From an uncultured Lachnospiraceae bacterium (GTDB taxonomy: Bacteria > Bacillota > Clostridia > Lachnospirales > Lachnospiraceae): a DNA stretch of 64,000 nt. The position numbers and the translations under genes were made by a program. Positions 27,047 through 35,969 of this stretch are shown piece by piece. The notes beneath the pieces were generated by a model. It searched no databases, was not told the DNA's origin, and saw nothing but the letters and a program-made list of their open reading frames with translations. The stretch covers positions 124,001-188,000 of the forward strand of contig CANQPM010000004.1 of assembly GCA_947625775.1 (NCBI GenBank), given 5' to 3'. Every line of letters starts with the position of its first letter. The first letter of the stretch is position 1.

Positions 27047-27116
27047 AGGCGTGTGAGGGTGTTTTGGCGGCGTGTTTATGGATGATGGATAATATTTATG
27101 AAAGGACAGACAAAAA

Positions 27117-27305
27117 ATGGGCTTGGAATGTGAAGTGGGAGATGTATTGCGGCTGAAAAAGCAGCACCCCTGCGGAAGCTTTGAGTGGGAGGTGCTTAGA
27201 GTGGGCGCGGATTTTCGGCTGAAATGCACGGGCTGCGGACACCAGATAATGCTGCCGCGCCGCCAGCTTGAAAAAAGTGTAAAAAAGGTTGTGCAAAGCT
27301 CTTGA
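27117..27305 (+). CDS. DUF951 small protein
   Basis: 62 residues: VGDVLRLKKQHPCGSFEWEVLRVGADFRLKCTGC and GHQIMLPRRQLEKSVKKV in sequence. The KKxHPCG and CxGCG pattern is the DUF951 signature, and this family is usually encoded just upstream of rpsF or ychF in Firmicutes. The fold is a small SH3/OB-like barrel, with two or three Cys that may bind metal or RNA. Role unknown, probably linked to translation or replication. AAAGGACAGACAAAA precedes the ATG. The stop codon overlaps the -35 box of the rpsF promoter. Confidence 0.85.
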   Translation: MGLECEVGDVLRLKKQHPCGSFEWEVLRVGADFRLKCTGCGHQIMLPRRQLEKSVKKVVQSS

Positions 27306-27330
27306 AAAAATTTTAAAAGTGTGTTATCAT
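27302..27330 (+). promoter_or_regulatory. promoter of the rpsF-ssb-rpsR operon
   Basis: TTGAAA, 17-base spacer, TATCAT. It overlaps the DUF951 stop and lies about 72 bases before the rpsF ATG. Confidence 0.7.
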
Positions 27331-27398
27331 ATATCTTCGTGATATATAAAATCCTTGCTTTTCCTTCGGGGAGAAGCCAAAGACCAAAAGGAGGTAAC
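27331..27398 (+). promoter_or_regulatory. structured 5' leader of rpsF, possible autoregulatory site
   Basis: Two UUCG-type hairpins follow the promoter: ATATATC-TTCG-TGATATAT near 27330-27350, and GCTTTTCCT / GGGAGAAGC just before the ribosome site. Ribosomal protein S6:S18 leaders are known in bacteria. I cannot confirm the consensus by eye. Confidence 0.35.
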
Positions 27399-27401
27399 AA
27401 G

Positions 27402-27692
27402 ATGAACAAATATGAATTAGCCGTTGTCGTAAGCGCTAAACTTGAAGATGACGACAGAAATGCTACCGTTGAGAAGGTAAAAGACATTATTACAAGGCAC
27501 GGCGGCACGATTACAAACGTAGACGAGTGGGGCAAAAAGAAGCTTGCTTACGAGATTCGCAAGATGAGAGAAGGCTTTTACTACTTCATTCAGTTTGACG
27601 GTGATTCCACAGTTCCAGCTGAGGTTGAGTCAAGAGTGCGTCTTATGGAAAATGTCATCCGATATTTGTGCGTTAGACAGGACGGTAAATAA
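27402..27692 (+). CDS. rpsF: 30S ribosomal protein S6
   Basis: 96 residues from ATG with AAAGGAGG seven bases upstream. The S6 features are YELAVVVSAKLEDDDRNATVEKVK, then GGTITNVDEWGKKKLAYEIRK and EGFYYFIQFDG, with ENVIRYLCVR at the end. It binds the central domain of 16S rRNA together with S18. First gene of the rpsF-ssb-rpsR operon, the universal order in Firmicutes. An upstream in-frame start at 27321 has no ribosome site and would add a non-homologous tail. Confidence 0.97.
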   Translation: MNKYELAVVVSAKLEDDDRNATVEKVKDIITRHGGTITNVDEWGKKKLAYEIRKMREGFYYFIQFDGDSTVPAEVESRVRLMENVIRYLCVRQDGK

Positions 27693-27719
27693 ACACGTAC
27701 AGTTTATAGGAGAACATGA

Positions 27720-28178
27720 ATGAATAAAGTAATTTTAATGGGACGATTGACGAGAGATCCCGAGGTAAGATATTCACAGGGCGACAGCCCTATGGCAATT
27801 GCAAGATATACGCTTGCGGTAGACAGAAGGTTTACACGTAACAATGACGAGAACACGGCGGATTTCATTTCGTGTGTTGCGTTTGGTAAGTCAGGCGAGT
27901 TTGCGGAGAAATATTTACGCAAGGGCACGAAGATTGCTGTGACAGGCCGTATCCAAACTGGCAGCTACACAAACAAGGACGGTGTTAAGGTTTACACTAC
28001 TGATGTGGTTGTAGAGGATCAGGAGTTTGCAGAGAGCAAGAACAGCGCATCAAACGCTGGCGGAGGCTTCGGAGGCGGCAGTACAGGCAGCGCAAATCAG
28101 TCGGCAGCGCCTGTAGCGGCAAGCGATGGTTTTATGAATATTCCTGACGGAATAGACGAGGAATTGCCATTTAATTAA
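27720..28178 (+). CDS. ssb: single-stranded DNA-binding protein
   Basis: 152 residues. The OB fold begins [20 protein letters not shown] and continues [21 protein letters not shown] and [22 protein letters not shown] Gly/Ser/Ala-rich disordered linker ([18 protein letters not shown]) follows. The acidic C-terminal tip [12 protein letters not shown] is the partner-protein docking peptide, here ending PFN rather than the more common PF. RBS AGGAGA before ATG. It lies between rpsF and rpsR as in other Firmicutes and protects ssDNA during replication and repair. Confidence 0.97.
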   Translation: MNKVILMGRLTRDPEVRYSQGDSPMAIARYTLAVDRRFTRNNDENTADFISCVAFGKSGEFAEKYLRKGTKIAVTGRIQTGSYTNKDGVKVYTTDVVVEDQEFAESKNSASNAGGGFGGGSTGSANQSAAPVAASDGFMNIPDGIDEELPFN

Positions 28179-28231
28179 TAGTCCGTTTTGATTTATTTTG
28201 TATAAGATTTTTAAGAATAGGAGGCTTTATC

Positions 28232-28495
28232 ATGGCTTTTAATAAAACTGAAAAAGCTGATTCCCCGATGAAAAGGAGAGGCGGCATACGCCGCAGAAAG
28301 AAAGTATGCGTATTTTGCGGCAAGGACAACGTAATTGATTACAAGAATGTTAGCAAGCTTAACAGATATGTTTCTGAGAGAGGCAAGATTCTTCCGAGAA
28401 GAATTACAGGCAACTGCGCTAAGCATCAGAGAGCTTTGACAGTAGCTATTAAGCGTGCGCGTCATGTTGCGTTGATGCCTTACACGATTGATTAA
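28232..28495 (+). CDS. rpsR: 30S ribosomal protein S18
   Basis: 87 residues. Core: [39 protein letters not shown] and [20 protein letters not shown]. The Cys pair CVFC and the later Cys in GNC mark the C+ (zinc-binding) form of S18, as opposed to the Cys-free paralogue found in some bacteria. It pairs with S6 on the 30S platform. RBS AGGAGG eight bases before ATG. Last gene of its operon. Confidence 0.97.
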   Translation: MAFNKTEKADSPMKRRGGIRRRKKVCVFCGKDNVIDYKNVSKLNRYVSERGKILPRRITGNCAKHQRALTVAIKRARHVALMPYTID

Positions 28496-28529
28496 TCAAG
28501 AGTGTGTATATAATTGATTATTAAGAGAG

Positions 28530-28559
28530 TTGGCTGTTCGTGAGGACAGCCAATTTTTT
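28530..28559 (+). terminator. terminator of the rpsF operon
   Basis: Stem TTGGCTGT / ACAGCCAA with loop TCGTGAGG, followed by six T. Confidence 0.88.
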
Positions 28560-28629
28560 GGTTGTGTGAAGATTTTCGGGTAGCTGGTTTGTGAAATGTT
28601 TTTAAATGTTTTAAATGAAAGGAGCGGCT

Positions 28630-29691
28630 TTGGGGAACAGGCGGTTTAGCGGGAAGGTCTGCAGGAGCATTCCTGTTTTATTGGCATGTGTTATAATTGT
28701 GTGTCTGCTGCTGGATCATTATGGAAAAGGGAAAAGCGCATCAAGGTCGGTGTTTGCAATGGACACTTATATGGAGCTTATGGCATATGGCACTGACAGC
28801 GAGGAGGCGCTTGACAGGGCTGTAGTTGAGATACAGCGCATAGATGGGCTGTTATCTACAGGGATAGCGGAAAGCGAGGTTTCGAGGCTTAATGCTGAAA
28901 AAGAGGGCGCTCTTTCGGAGGATTTAAGGTATCTTTTGGAGCGGTCAATGGAAATAAATGAGATGAGCGGGGGCGCATTTGACATAACGATTTATCCTGT
29001 GATGAAGGCTTGGGGATTTGCGGGCGGTGAGTTCAGGGTGCCTGGTGATGAGGAGCTTTCAAAGCTTTTGGCGTATGTTGATATGTCAAGTCTTAAATAT
29101 TCGCAGGAGTCGGGCAGGCTGGAAATGCCGCGGCAGGCGGAGCTTGATTTTGGCGGCATAGGGAAGGGATATACGGCGCAGCGTATTGCGGAGGTTTTTG
29201 CGGAATATGACATAGGCGGCGCGATGCTTAATCTTGGCGGCAATGTACAGATTTACGGCTCAAAGCCTGATGGGAGCGAGTGGAAAATCGCGGTCAAAAG
29301 CCCTGATGGGGCGCTGCCTTATTTGGGCATACTTTCCTTTGAAGGGCTTTCGGGCGGGGCTGGCGGCAGCAGGGCGGTAGTAACGTCGGGAGGATATGAG
29401 AGGTATTTTGAAAAGGACGGCGAAATTTATCATCATATAATAGATCCGCGGACGGGGAAGCCTTCGGACAGCGGGCTTGTTTCCGTGACTGTGGCGTGTG
29501 GCGACGGGACGCTTGCGGACGGGCTTTCCACAGCGATTTTTGTGATGGGTTATGACAAGGCGGTGGAGCTTTGGCGTGGGCATAAGGGTGAGTTTGAACT
29601 TATTCTTTTTGATGATCAGGGAAAGCTTTATGTGACGGAGGGGCTTGAGGGCAGCTTTGTGTCGGAGATAGAATATGAGATAATTTATTAA
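28630..29691 (+). CDS. apbE: FAD:protein FMN transferase (ApbE)
   Basis: 353 residues from TTG at 28630, which has AAAGGAG five bases upstream. An in-frame ATG at 28615 lacks a ribosome site. One N-terminal membrane helix (PVLLACVIIVCLLLDHYG) and then the ApbE domain: FAMDTYMELMAYG, GGAFDITIYPVMKAWGF, DFGGIGKGYTAQRIAEV, GAMLNLGGNVQIYG and HHIIDPRTGKPS. It attaches FMN from FAD to Thr of extracytoplasmic target proteins such as Rnf/Nqr subunits or flavin reductases. A Gx-transporter gene follows, a pairing often seen in extracellular electron-transfer or flavinylation loci. No target protein is visible in the window. Confidence 0.92.
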   Translation: MGNRRFSGKVCRSIPVLLACVIIVCLLLDHYGKGKSASRSVFAMDTYMELMAYGTDSEEALDRAVVEIQRIDGLLSTGIAESEVSRLNAEKEGALSEDLRYLLERSMEINEMSGGAFDITIYPVMKAWGFAGGEFRVPGDEELSKLLAYVDMSSLKYSQESGRLEMPRQAELDFGGIGKGYTAQRIAEVFAEYDIGGAMLNLGGNVQIYGSKPDGSEWKIAVKSPDGALPYLGILSFEGLSGGAGGSRAVVTSGGYERYFEKDGEIYHHIIDPRTGKPSDSGLVSVTVACGDGTLADGLSTAIFVMGYDKAVELWRGHKGEFELILFDDQGKLYVTEGLEGSFVSEIEYEIIY

Positions 29692-29867
29692 GTAAATGTG
29701 CTAAACTTGCCTGTGTGGTCTGGCAAATTTGTAGAAGGCTCTGCTTTTTTCTGGCTGATTTGGAATTAAAGTAAATGATATTGATATGATGCAGGGATTG
29801 CGTCGGCGTAGAAATTAGTCGGCTGGGTTTGAAAAAGCTGTTTTTATATGAGGAATGGGGTATTATA

Positions 29868-30359
29868 ATGGCGCGTAAAATTGCGTATTCTGCAATGCTT
29901 ACAGCATTGGCGATGATTTTGGGATATGTGGAGACGCTGATTCCGTTTTCTGTGGGCGTGGCGGGGATTAAGCTTGGGCTGGCCAATCTTGTTGTACTTA
30001 TGGGGCTGTATTATATGCCGCCTAAGCAGGTGTTTGTGATTTTGGTGGCGAGGATTGTGTTGTCGGCGTTTATGTTTGGGAGTATGGCGTCGCTTATTTA
30101 CAGTATGGCGGGGGGCGTGGTGAGTTTTTTGGTGATGCTTGGTTTAAAGAGGCTGAAGGGATTTTCTATAGTGGGGGTGAGCATTGCGGGCGGTACGGCG
30201 CATAATATTGGGCAGTTTATTGTGGCGGTGTGCGTGTTGGAAAGCTGGGGGATTGTGTATTATTTGCCGTTGCTTATGATAGGCGGAGCGGTTGCTGGGT
30301 TGGCTGTGGGGGTGGTGGCGAGACAGGTTGGGGGGATATTGAAAAAGTATGTGAGGTGA
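29868..30359 (+). CDS. Gx transporter family / heptaprenyl diphosphate synthase component I-like
   Basis: 163 residues, five or six membrane helices: MARKIAYSAMLTALAMILGY, VAGIKLGLANLVVLMGL, FVILVARIVLSAFMFG, SLIYSMAGGVVSFLVML, and a C-terminal pair. The conserved GIKLGLAN and SxxGG motifs match the family named after HepT/GerC component I, but now thought to be an ECF-like small-molecule transporter. It is commonly next to apbE and NusG-like domain II genes, and here it follows apbE by 176 bases. Probably supplies a flavin or quinone-type factor to the flavinylation system. Start at ATG 29868, not at upstream in-frame codons. Strongly G/T-rich codons. Confidence 0.85.
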   Translation: MARKIAYSAMLTALAMILGYVETLIPFSVGVAGIKLGLANLVVLMGLYYMPPKQVFVILVARIVLSAFMFGSMASLIYSMAGGVVSFLVMLGLKRLKGFSIVGVSIAGGTAHNIGQFIVAVCVLESWGIVYYLPLLMIGGAVAGLAVGVVARQVGGILKKYVR

Positions 30360-30384
30360 GGGGCGATGATGGCTGAAGCGGACG

Positions 30385-30612
30385 AAACCGCTTAGATATG
30401 CCTGCCGCGCATACACAGTCCGCGAGGACGGATTTTCTAATACAATGGATTTAGGTGTTTTAGTGAGGACGAGGCCGGCACAAGTCGCCGTCCGTGGCTC
30501 CGTGTGCCTCGATTTGCCGTCCGGGCAAATCGCCCTCTGGGTGTTGAACCATTGTATAAGAAAATACGCCCTTGCGGCCTAGGTATGCGTGGCAGGCATA
30601 TCTAAGCGGTTT
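30385..30612. repeat. 228-bp palindromic element (MITE-like or structured RNA)
   Basis: The 30-base ends (30385-30414 and 30583-30612) are inverted repeats with one difference (G-U compatible). The inner arms around GATTTTCTAATACAATGG (30431) and CCATTGTATAAGAAAAT (30549) also pair. A small internal hairpin GATTTGCC / GGCAAATC sits at 30511-30531. The whole folds into one long hairpin. It is not a gene. The remaining parts of the 30360-30893 gap hold no recognised feature apart from an AT-rich promoter region near 30850. Confidence 0.8.
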
Positions 30613-30893
30613 CTGGTTGTTGGTGTTGACGTTGGTGTTTTGAGATTTTGTATTATTTTATTTTGTTCTATTTTTTACATTTGGGTTTACTTTTCTTTGA
30701 GTATGTGTTATTCTGATATGGCGCTTGCATGGGGCAGAATGCGAGTGTCATATTTTTATAAAATTTTCTGACAAATCATATTCATCTTGTATTTCAAAGG
30801 CATATAAATAAAGGCAGAAAGCTTAACTTTATAATCTTGAAATCCCCGCATATAGATGATATATTAAAATTACGGAAAGGCATAATTTAATTG

Positions 30894-31910
30894 ATGAACG
30901 AGGAAATAATACAGCTTATAGACACAATGGACGGCAGGCAGAAGTATGACGCGATGTGCAAGGCGTTTTTCAGGTACCGCGAGGCTATAGCGCCGATTTT
31001 GAAGGAGGTCGTCGCTGAATTTAAGGACTGTACGAATGATGAGATAATCGCGCTGATAGATGCGGACTCGATAAGCCTGTCGGACACGGTGAGCGACTTG
31101 CCGCCGCGTATAAAAGACGCAGGCACGGAGATGACTTCTCCTACCGATAAGACGATTTATTATGACTGCCGCTTTAAGGCAAAAAATCCGAAGCTTTCAA
31201 ATGAAATGATTTGCATAATGCTGCACATAAATTTTGAGGTACATAACGATTATAATGTAAGGTACCCGATAACGAAACGCGGTACATATTATGTGGCAAG
31301 GGAAGTTTCGTCACAGCTTGGCATACTCACGGAAACTACAGATTATAATCGGCTGGAAAAAGCCTACAGCATATGGGTTTGCAATGAAAACATACCTGAA
31401 AAGCTGCAAAACACTGTGACAAGGTATCATTTTGTAAAGGAAGATTTAATAGGGCATACAGACGAGCCAGAAGAAAACTATGATTTAATGGAGGTAGTGA
31501 TAATCAGGCGCGGCAATAAAATGTCCGATTGCGATATATTCAAATACTTAAATGCGGTATTTTCGTCTGACAAGGAGAACATTCAAAAATACATAGATAT
31601 GGACAGGAACCCGCAAATCCGAGAGGAGGTCGATAAGATGAGCGGAATGGGGCAGACTATATATGACAGGGGAATGGAAAAAGGAATGGAGAGAGGAATA
31701 GAAAAGGGTATAGAGCAAGGAGTTATGCAAGGTATTATTAAAATGGGCTATGACCTCGAGCTGCCAGACAGTGAAATTATAAAACAACTTCAGACACAGC
31801 TTGGCACATCACTTCAAAAGGCTCAGGAATATTTGAATAAATTCGGCAAGAAGACGGAAAGCGTGACAAGGCAAAGCGCTCCCAAAAACATCGCAAAAAA
31901 AGAAAATTAA
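30894..31910 (+). CDS. Rpn/PD-(D/E)XK nuclease transposase-like protein
   Basis: 338 residues from ATG 30894 (an upstream TTG is also in frame). The core KTIYYDCRFKAKNPKLSNEM then ICIMLHINFEVHNDY fits the PD-(D/E)XK fold (Asp, then a strand ending in Glu) of nuclease-family transposases. The later part has the characteristic charged repeat YDRGMEKGMERGIEKGIEQG before a helical end. It is a different subfamily from the 51.6 and 57.6 kb genes. Whether these proteins transpose anything is uncertain: Rpn proteins in E. coli promote RecA-independent recombination and toxin-like DNA cleavage. Lies next to the palindromic element at 30385. Confidence 0.7.
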   Translation: MNEEIIQLIDTMDGRQKYDAMCKAFFRYREAIAPILKEVVAEFKDCTNDEIIALIDADSISLSDTVSDLPPRIKDAGTEMTSPTDKTIYYDCRFKAKNPKLSNEMICIMLHINFEVHNDYNVRYPITKRGTYYVAREVSSQLGILTETTDYNRLEKAYSIWVCNENIPEKLQNTVTRYHFVKEDLIGHTDEPEENYDLMEVVIIRRGNKMSDCDIFKYLNAVFSSDKENIQKYIDMDRNPQIREEVDKMSGMGQTIYDRGMEKGMERGIEKGIEQGVMQGIIKMGYDLELPDSEIIKQLQTQLGTSLQKAQEYLNKFGKKTESVTRQSAPKNIAKKEN

Positions 31911-32097
31911 AATCTGGCAAGTACCGCAATGATACCGCAGAACTCCCGTAATATTTGACTAATCCGTCATATAGTGATATATTAAGAAAAGCAGCATAAA
32001 AACCACTTTTTGCCAACAGCTGATATCCGCAAAAAACCATCATATATAAAAAATATTTGCGTCCGACACTCTCAAACGGCGCAGAAATGAGGAAGAA

Positions 32098-33348
32098 ATG
32101 TCGTATTCCAAAGTAATAGAAAACTTTTTAAGGTATATAAAAATCGATACCCAGTCAAGAGAAGAATTTTCAAATAAAGTGCCTTCCACAGAAAAGCAGC
32201 ACAGGCTTGCGGCGCTTTTGGCAGACGAGCTTACGCAGATGGGCGCGCAGGAAGTGCGTTATGACAGGGAGCATTGCTATATATACGCGTCAATTCCTTC
32301 AAATCTTGGCGCAGACAGCAGCGCGCCGTCAATCGGTTTTATAGCGCATATGGACACCTCCGATGCCGTGAGCGGCGAGAATGTAAAGCCGCGCATAATT
32401 GAAAACTATGATGGATGCGACATTGTCTTAAACGCCGAAAAGAATATAGTCACACGGGTGAGCGAGTTTCCTATGCTGGAGTCTTGTAAAGGCAAAAGCA
32501 TTATTGTGACGGACGGCAGCACCCTGCTTGGCGGCGATGACAAGGCTGGCGTGGCGGAGATAATGGCTATGGCTGAATATTTCCTAAAAAATCCCGAAGT
32601 GCGGCACGGCAAAATCTGTATCGGCTTTACCCCCGACGAGGAGGTTGGCAACGGAGTCGAGTTTTTTGACATCAAGGGCTTTGGCGCGGATTATGCTTAT
32701 ACTGTTGACGGCGGCGAGCTTGGCGATATGAGTTTTGAGTGCTTTAACGCCGCTGCCGCAAAGCTCCATGTTACAGGAAAAAGCGTACACCCAGGCTATG
32801 CGAAAAATATTATGAGAAACGCCATAAAGATGGTATACGAGTTTGCAGGTGGTCTGCCGAATGAATGTCCTGAGAATACGGAGGGCTATGAGGGCTTTTT
32901 CCATATTACGGATATTAAGGGTACTGTCGAGGAGGCATCGGCGGACTTTATCATACGCGACCACGACAGGCAAAGGTTTGAGCAGCGCAAGGAGATATTT
33001 GCGAAGACGGCTGACGGCTTAAACGAAAAGTACGGCGAAAAGCTTTTCCATGTGGAAATAACTGATTCCTACAGCAATATGCGCGAGATGATAGAGCCGC
33101 ATATGCATATTGTGGACAATCTGGCGCAGGCTATGAGAGAGGCGGGTGTAGAGCCTAAAATTTCGGCGATACGCGGCGGCACTGACGGCGCGCGGCTTTC
33201 CTTTGACGGCTTGCCCTGCCCCAATATATGCACGGGCTCGGAGGGGCATCATGGCAGAAATGAATTTGCTGTTATCGAGGATATGGAAGCGGTAGTTGGG
33301 ATACTGATAAATCTTGTTAAGCTCTACGCAGAAAACAGCAGTTTATGA
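32098..33348 (+). CDS. pepT: peptidase T (tripeptide aminopeptidase)
   Basis: 416 residues. M20 metallopeptidase ligands are in place: GFIAHMDTSDAVSG (His84, Asp86), LGGDDKAGVAEI (Asp147 or 148), TPDEEVGNG (Glu181-Glu182), and the late His in GSEGHHGRNEFA. The dimerisation insert with HVTGKSVHPGYAKNIMRNAI and the IRGGTDGARLSFDG loop are specific for PepT rather than PepV or ArgE. It removes the N-terminal residue from tripeptides in the cytoplasm, using two zinc ions. GAGGAAGAA precedes the ATG. A 187-base AT-rich gap separates it from the nuclease gene. Confidence 0.95.
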   Translation: MSYSKVIENFLRYIKIDTQSREEFSNKVPSTEKQHRLAALLADELTQMGAQEVRYDREHCYIYASIPSNLGADSSAPSIGFIAHMDTSDAVSGENVKPRIIENYDGCDIVLNAEKNIVTRVSEFPMLESCKGKSIIVTDGSTLLGGDDKAGVAEIMAMAEYFLKNPEVRHGKICIGFTPDEEVGNGVEFFDIKGFGADYAYTVDGGELGDMSFECFNAAAAKLHVTGKSVHPGYAKNIMRNAIKMVYEFAGGLPNECPENTEGYEGFFHITDIKGTVEEASADFIIRDHDRQRFEQRKEIFAKTADGLNEKYGEKLFHVEITDSYSNMREMIEPHMHIVDNLAQAMREAGVEPKISAIRGGTDGARLSFDGLPCPNICTGSEGHHGRNEFAVIEDMEAVVGILINLVKLYAENSSL

Positions 33349-33390
33349 CAATGACTGACAAAATATGCTATGGAATTTTATGGAAAATAA

Positions 33391-33399
33391 TGATATACT
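33391..33399 (+). promoter_or_regulatory. extended -10 promoter of the gdpP operon
   Basis: TG-A-TATACT, 52 bases before the gdpP start. Confidence 0.45.
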
Positions 33400-33450
33400 T
33401 AATTTATGCGATTAGCATAAGCTGCGTCTGGCGGCTTAATGAGGGGATAC

Positions 33451-35493
33451 ATGAAGCAAAAAAAGATTAGGCTCAAGGGGCATTTGAGGTCTTACCTTCA
33501 GGCTACCTTGATATTAGGATTTATATTGGCGGTTGTCAATGTGGGAATATATTTTCTGGATATAACAGCGGGACTGTGCGTCACGGCGTTTCTTGCGCTT
33601 TACCTTATAGTGATGCTTGCCCTCCTGAACCACAACAAGCCGCTTATATTAAATGAATTTATAAGCTTTGCCACTCAGTATGGGCAGATACAGCGCAGGC
33701 TTTTGAGGGATTTGGAGCTTCCGCATGTGCTCATGGACGAAAATGGCAGGATTATATGGACAAACATTGCGTTTGAGAAGATAACGCACAAGGAAAAGGG
33801 CTACCGCAAGTCTATAACGTCAATTTTCCCGTATATTACAAGGGATAAGCTGGAGTTTGAGCAGCAGACGGAGATGGAGGTTTCCTTTGAGGAGCATGAC
33901 TATCTTTTCAGGCTGAAAAAAATTTCGATAGATGAGGTGCTGGAGAGCAGCGAGGTATTGGAAAGCGATGGCGGCAATTTGCTGATTGCGGGCTACCTCT
34001 TTGATGAGACCGACCTTAAAAAAGCGCTGGGCGAGATTGACGACCAGAGCCTTGCCATGGGACTGATTTACATTGACAACTATGATGAGGCGCTTGAAAG
34101 CGTCGAGGAGGTGCGTCGTTCGCTTCTGATAGCGCTGATAGACAGGAAGATAAACAAGTATATTTCATCGCTTGACGGCATAGTGAGGAAGACGGAAAAG
34201 GACAAGTACCTTGTGATTATGCGTAAAAAGTCGCTGCTTGCGATAAAGGAGGCGCGCTTTGACCTGCTCGAAGACGTAAAGACTGTAAACATCGGCAATG
34301 AGATGGCGCTCACGGTCAGCATAGGCGTGGGACTTGACGCGCCGACATACAATCAGTGCATGGAGTACGCAAGAAACGCGATTGACATTGCGCTCGGGCG
34401 CGGCGGCGACCAGGCTGTCGTCAAGACGCCCGATTCGATAGCGTATTACGGTGGCAAGAGCCAGCAGGTGGAAAAGAACACGCGCGTAAAGGCGAGAGTC
34501 AAGGCAAACGCGCTGCAGGAGATAATTACAAGCAAAGACAGGGTGCTTATTATGGGGCACAGGCTTGCTGATGCCGATGCGTTTGGCGCGGCTGTGGGAG
34601 TGAGCTGCATAGCGAGGGCGCTTGAAAGGAAACCGCATATAGTTATAGACAACATCACAAATTCTGTCAAGCCGCTAGTCGAGCTTTTCAGGGACAGGAA
34701 TGTGTACGAGGAGGATTTTATCATAAGCACTGCCGAGGCGCAGGAGCTTGCGGGCAGCAATACGGTGCTTGTGGTTGTAGATGTGAATAAGCCAAGCATT
34801 ACGGAATGCCCTGAGCTTATCAGGGGCTGTAAGACAGTTGTGGTGCTAGACCACCACAGGCAGAGTTCGGAAATAATCGAAAATGCGACGCTCTCATATG
34901 TAGAGCCGTATGCGTCAAGCACCTGTGAGATGGTGGCGGAAATACTGCAGTATATAGCTGGCACTGTAAAGGTCAGAAACAATGAGGCCGACTGTATGTA
35001 TTCGGGCATTATGATTGATACAAACAATTTCACGGCAAAAACAGGCGTCAGAACCTTTGAGGCGGCGGCGTTTCTGCGGCGCTGCGGCGCGGACGTGACG
35101 CGCGTGCGCAAGATGTTCAGAGATGATGCCAATGAGTACAAGGCAAAGGCGGAGGCGGTAAGGAACGCCGAGATTTACAAAAACGCCTACGCAATGGGCA
35201 TATGTCCCGCAGACGGGCTTGAAAGCCCCACGGAGATAGGCGCGCAGGCGGCAAACGAGCTGCTAAATATGAACGGCATAAAGGCAAGCTTTGTAGTCAC
35301 GGATTACAATGGAAAATCATATATTTCGGCAAGGTCGATTGACGAGGTAAACGTACAGGTAATAATGGAGCGTCTTGGCGGCGGCGGCCATATGAATATC
35401 GCAGGCGCGCAGCTTGCGGACACTTCGCCCGAGCGCGCAATCAATATAATCAAGACCACATTAAACCAGATGCTTGAGGAAGGGGCAATATAA
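33451..35493 (+). CDS. gdpP: cyclic-di-AMP phosphodiesterase GdpP
   Basis: 680 residues from ATG 33451, with GAGGGG just before it (an earlier in-frame ATG has no site). Two membrane helices (to about 60), a PAS-like domain (LPHVLMDENGRIIWTNIAFEKI), a degenerate GGDEF domain (MALTVSIGVGLDAPTY, no GGDEF signature), then DHH (MGHRLADADAFGAA and VVVLDHHRQ) and DHHA1 (LGGGGHMNIAGAQ). It hydrolyses c-di-AMP to pApA and controls osmotic and cell-wall homeostasis. The order gdpP-rplI-dnaB is the standard Firmicutes arrangement. The stop overlaps the rplI start by one base. Confidence 0.95.
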   Translation: MKQKKIRLKGHLRSYLQATLILGFILAVVNVGIYFLDITAGLCVTAFLALYLIVMLALLNHNKPLILNEFISFATQYGQIQRRLLRDLELPHVLMDENGRIIWTNIAFEKITHKEKGYRKSITSIFPYITRDKLEFEQQTEMEVSFEEHDYLFRLKKISIDEVLESSEVLESDGGNLLIAGYLFDETDLKKALGEIDDQSLAMGLIYIDNYDEALESVEEVRRSLLIALIDRKINKYISSLDGIVRKTEKDKYLVIMRKKSLLAIKEARFDLLEDVKTVNIGNEMALTVSIGVGLDAPTYNQCMEYARNAIDIALGRGGDQAVVKTPDSIAYYGGKSQQVEKNTRVKARVKANALQEIITSKDRVLIMGHRLADADAFGAAVGVSCIARALERKPHIVIDNITNSVKPLVELFRDRNVYEEDFIISTAEAQELAGSNTVLVVVDVNKPSITECPELIRGCKTVVVLDHHRQSSEIIENATLSYVEPYASSTCEMVAEILQYIAGTVKVRNNEADCMYSGIMIDTNNFTAKTGVRTFEAAAFLRRCGADVTRVRKMFRDDANEYKAKAEAVRNAEIYKNAYAMGICPADGLESPTEIGAQAANELLNMNGIKASFVVTDYNGKSYISARSIDEVNVQVIMERLGGGGHMNIAGAQLADTSPERAINIIKTTLNQMLEEGAI

Positions 35494-35939
35494 TGAAAAT
35501 CATACTGTTGGAAGATGTCAAATCATTAGGGAAAAAGGGAGAAATCGTAGAGGTAAAAGACGGCTACGCAAAGAATTTCATCATACCTAAAAAGCTGGGG
35601 CAGGAGGCGACAAATGCAAATATGAACAGCCTGAAGCTCCAAAAGCAGAACGAGGAAAAGATAGCGCGCGAGCAGCTTGAGGAGGCAAAGGCGCTTGCGG
35701 CTGAAATTGAAAAAATGACGGTAAAGACTGAAATAAAGGCAGGCGAGGGCGGCAGGGCGTTTGGCTCGGTATCATCAAAGGAAATTGCCAAGGCAGTCGC
35801 GGAGCAGTACGGCAAGGACATAGACAAAAAGAAGATACAGATAAGTGAGCCCATAAAAGCGGCAGGCAGTTTTGAGGTGCCTGTAAAGCTGCACCCTCAG
35901 GTGACGGCAAAGCTCAGGGTTCATGTGGAGAGCGTATAG
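35493..35939 (+). CDS. rplI: 50S ribosomal protein L9
   Basis: 148 residues. The N-terminal domain is MKIILLEDVKSLGKKGEIVEVK followed by DGYAKNFIIPKKLGQEAT, then a long connecting helix and a C-terminal RNA-binding domain ending VPVKLHPQVTAKLRVHVESV. The N-terminal signature is invariant in L9. TAATG overlap with gdpP gives translational coupling. dnaB follows after 30 bases. Confidence 0.97.
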   Translation: MKIILLEDVKSLGKKGEIVEVKDGYAKNFIIPKKLGQEATNANMNSLKLQKQNEEKIAREQLEEAKALAAEIEKMTVKTEIKAGEGGRAFGSVSSKEIAKAVAEQYGKDIDKKKIQISEPIKAAGSFEVPVKLHPQVTAKLRVHVESV

Positions 35940-35969
35940 GCTGAGAATATACAGAATGGTGGTATTGCA

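Noticed and set aside
30589-30771. 60-aa ORF on the plus strand
   Set aside because: It starts inside the palindromic element, has no ribosome site and no recognisable protein pattern.
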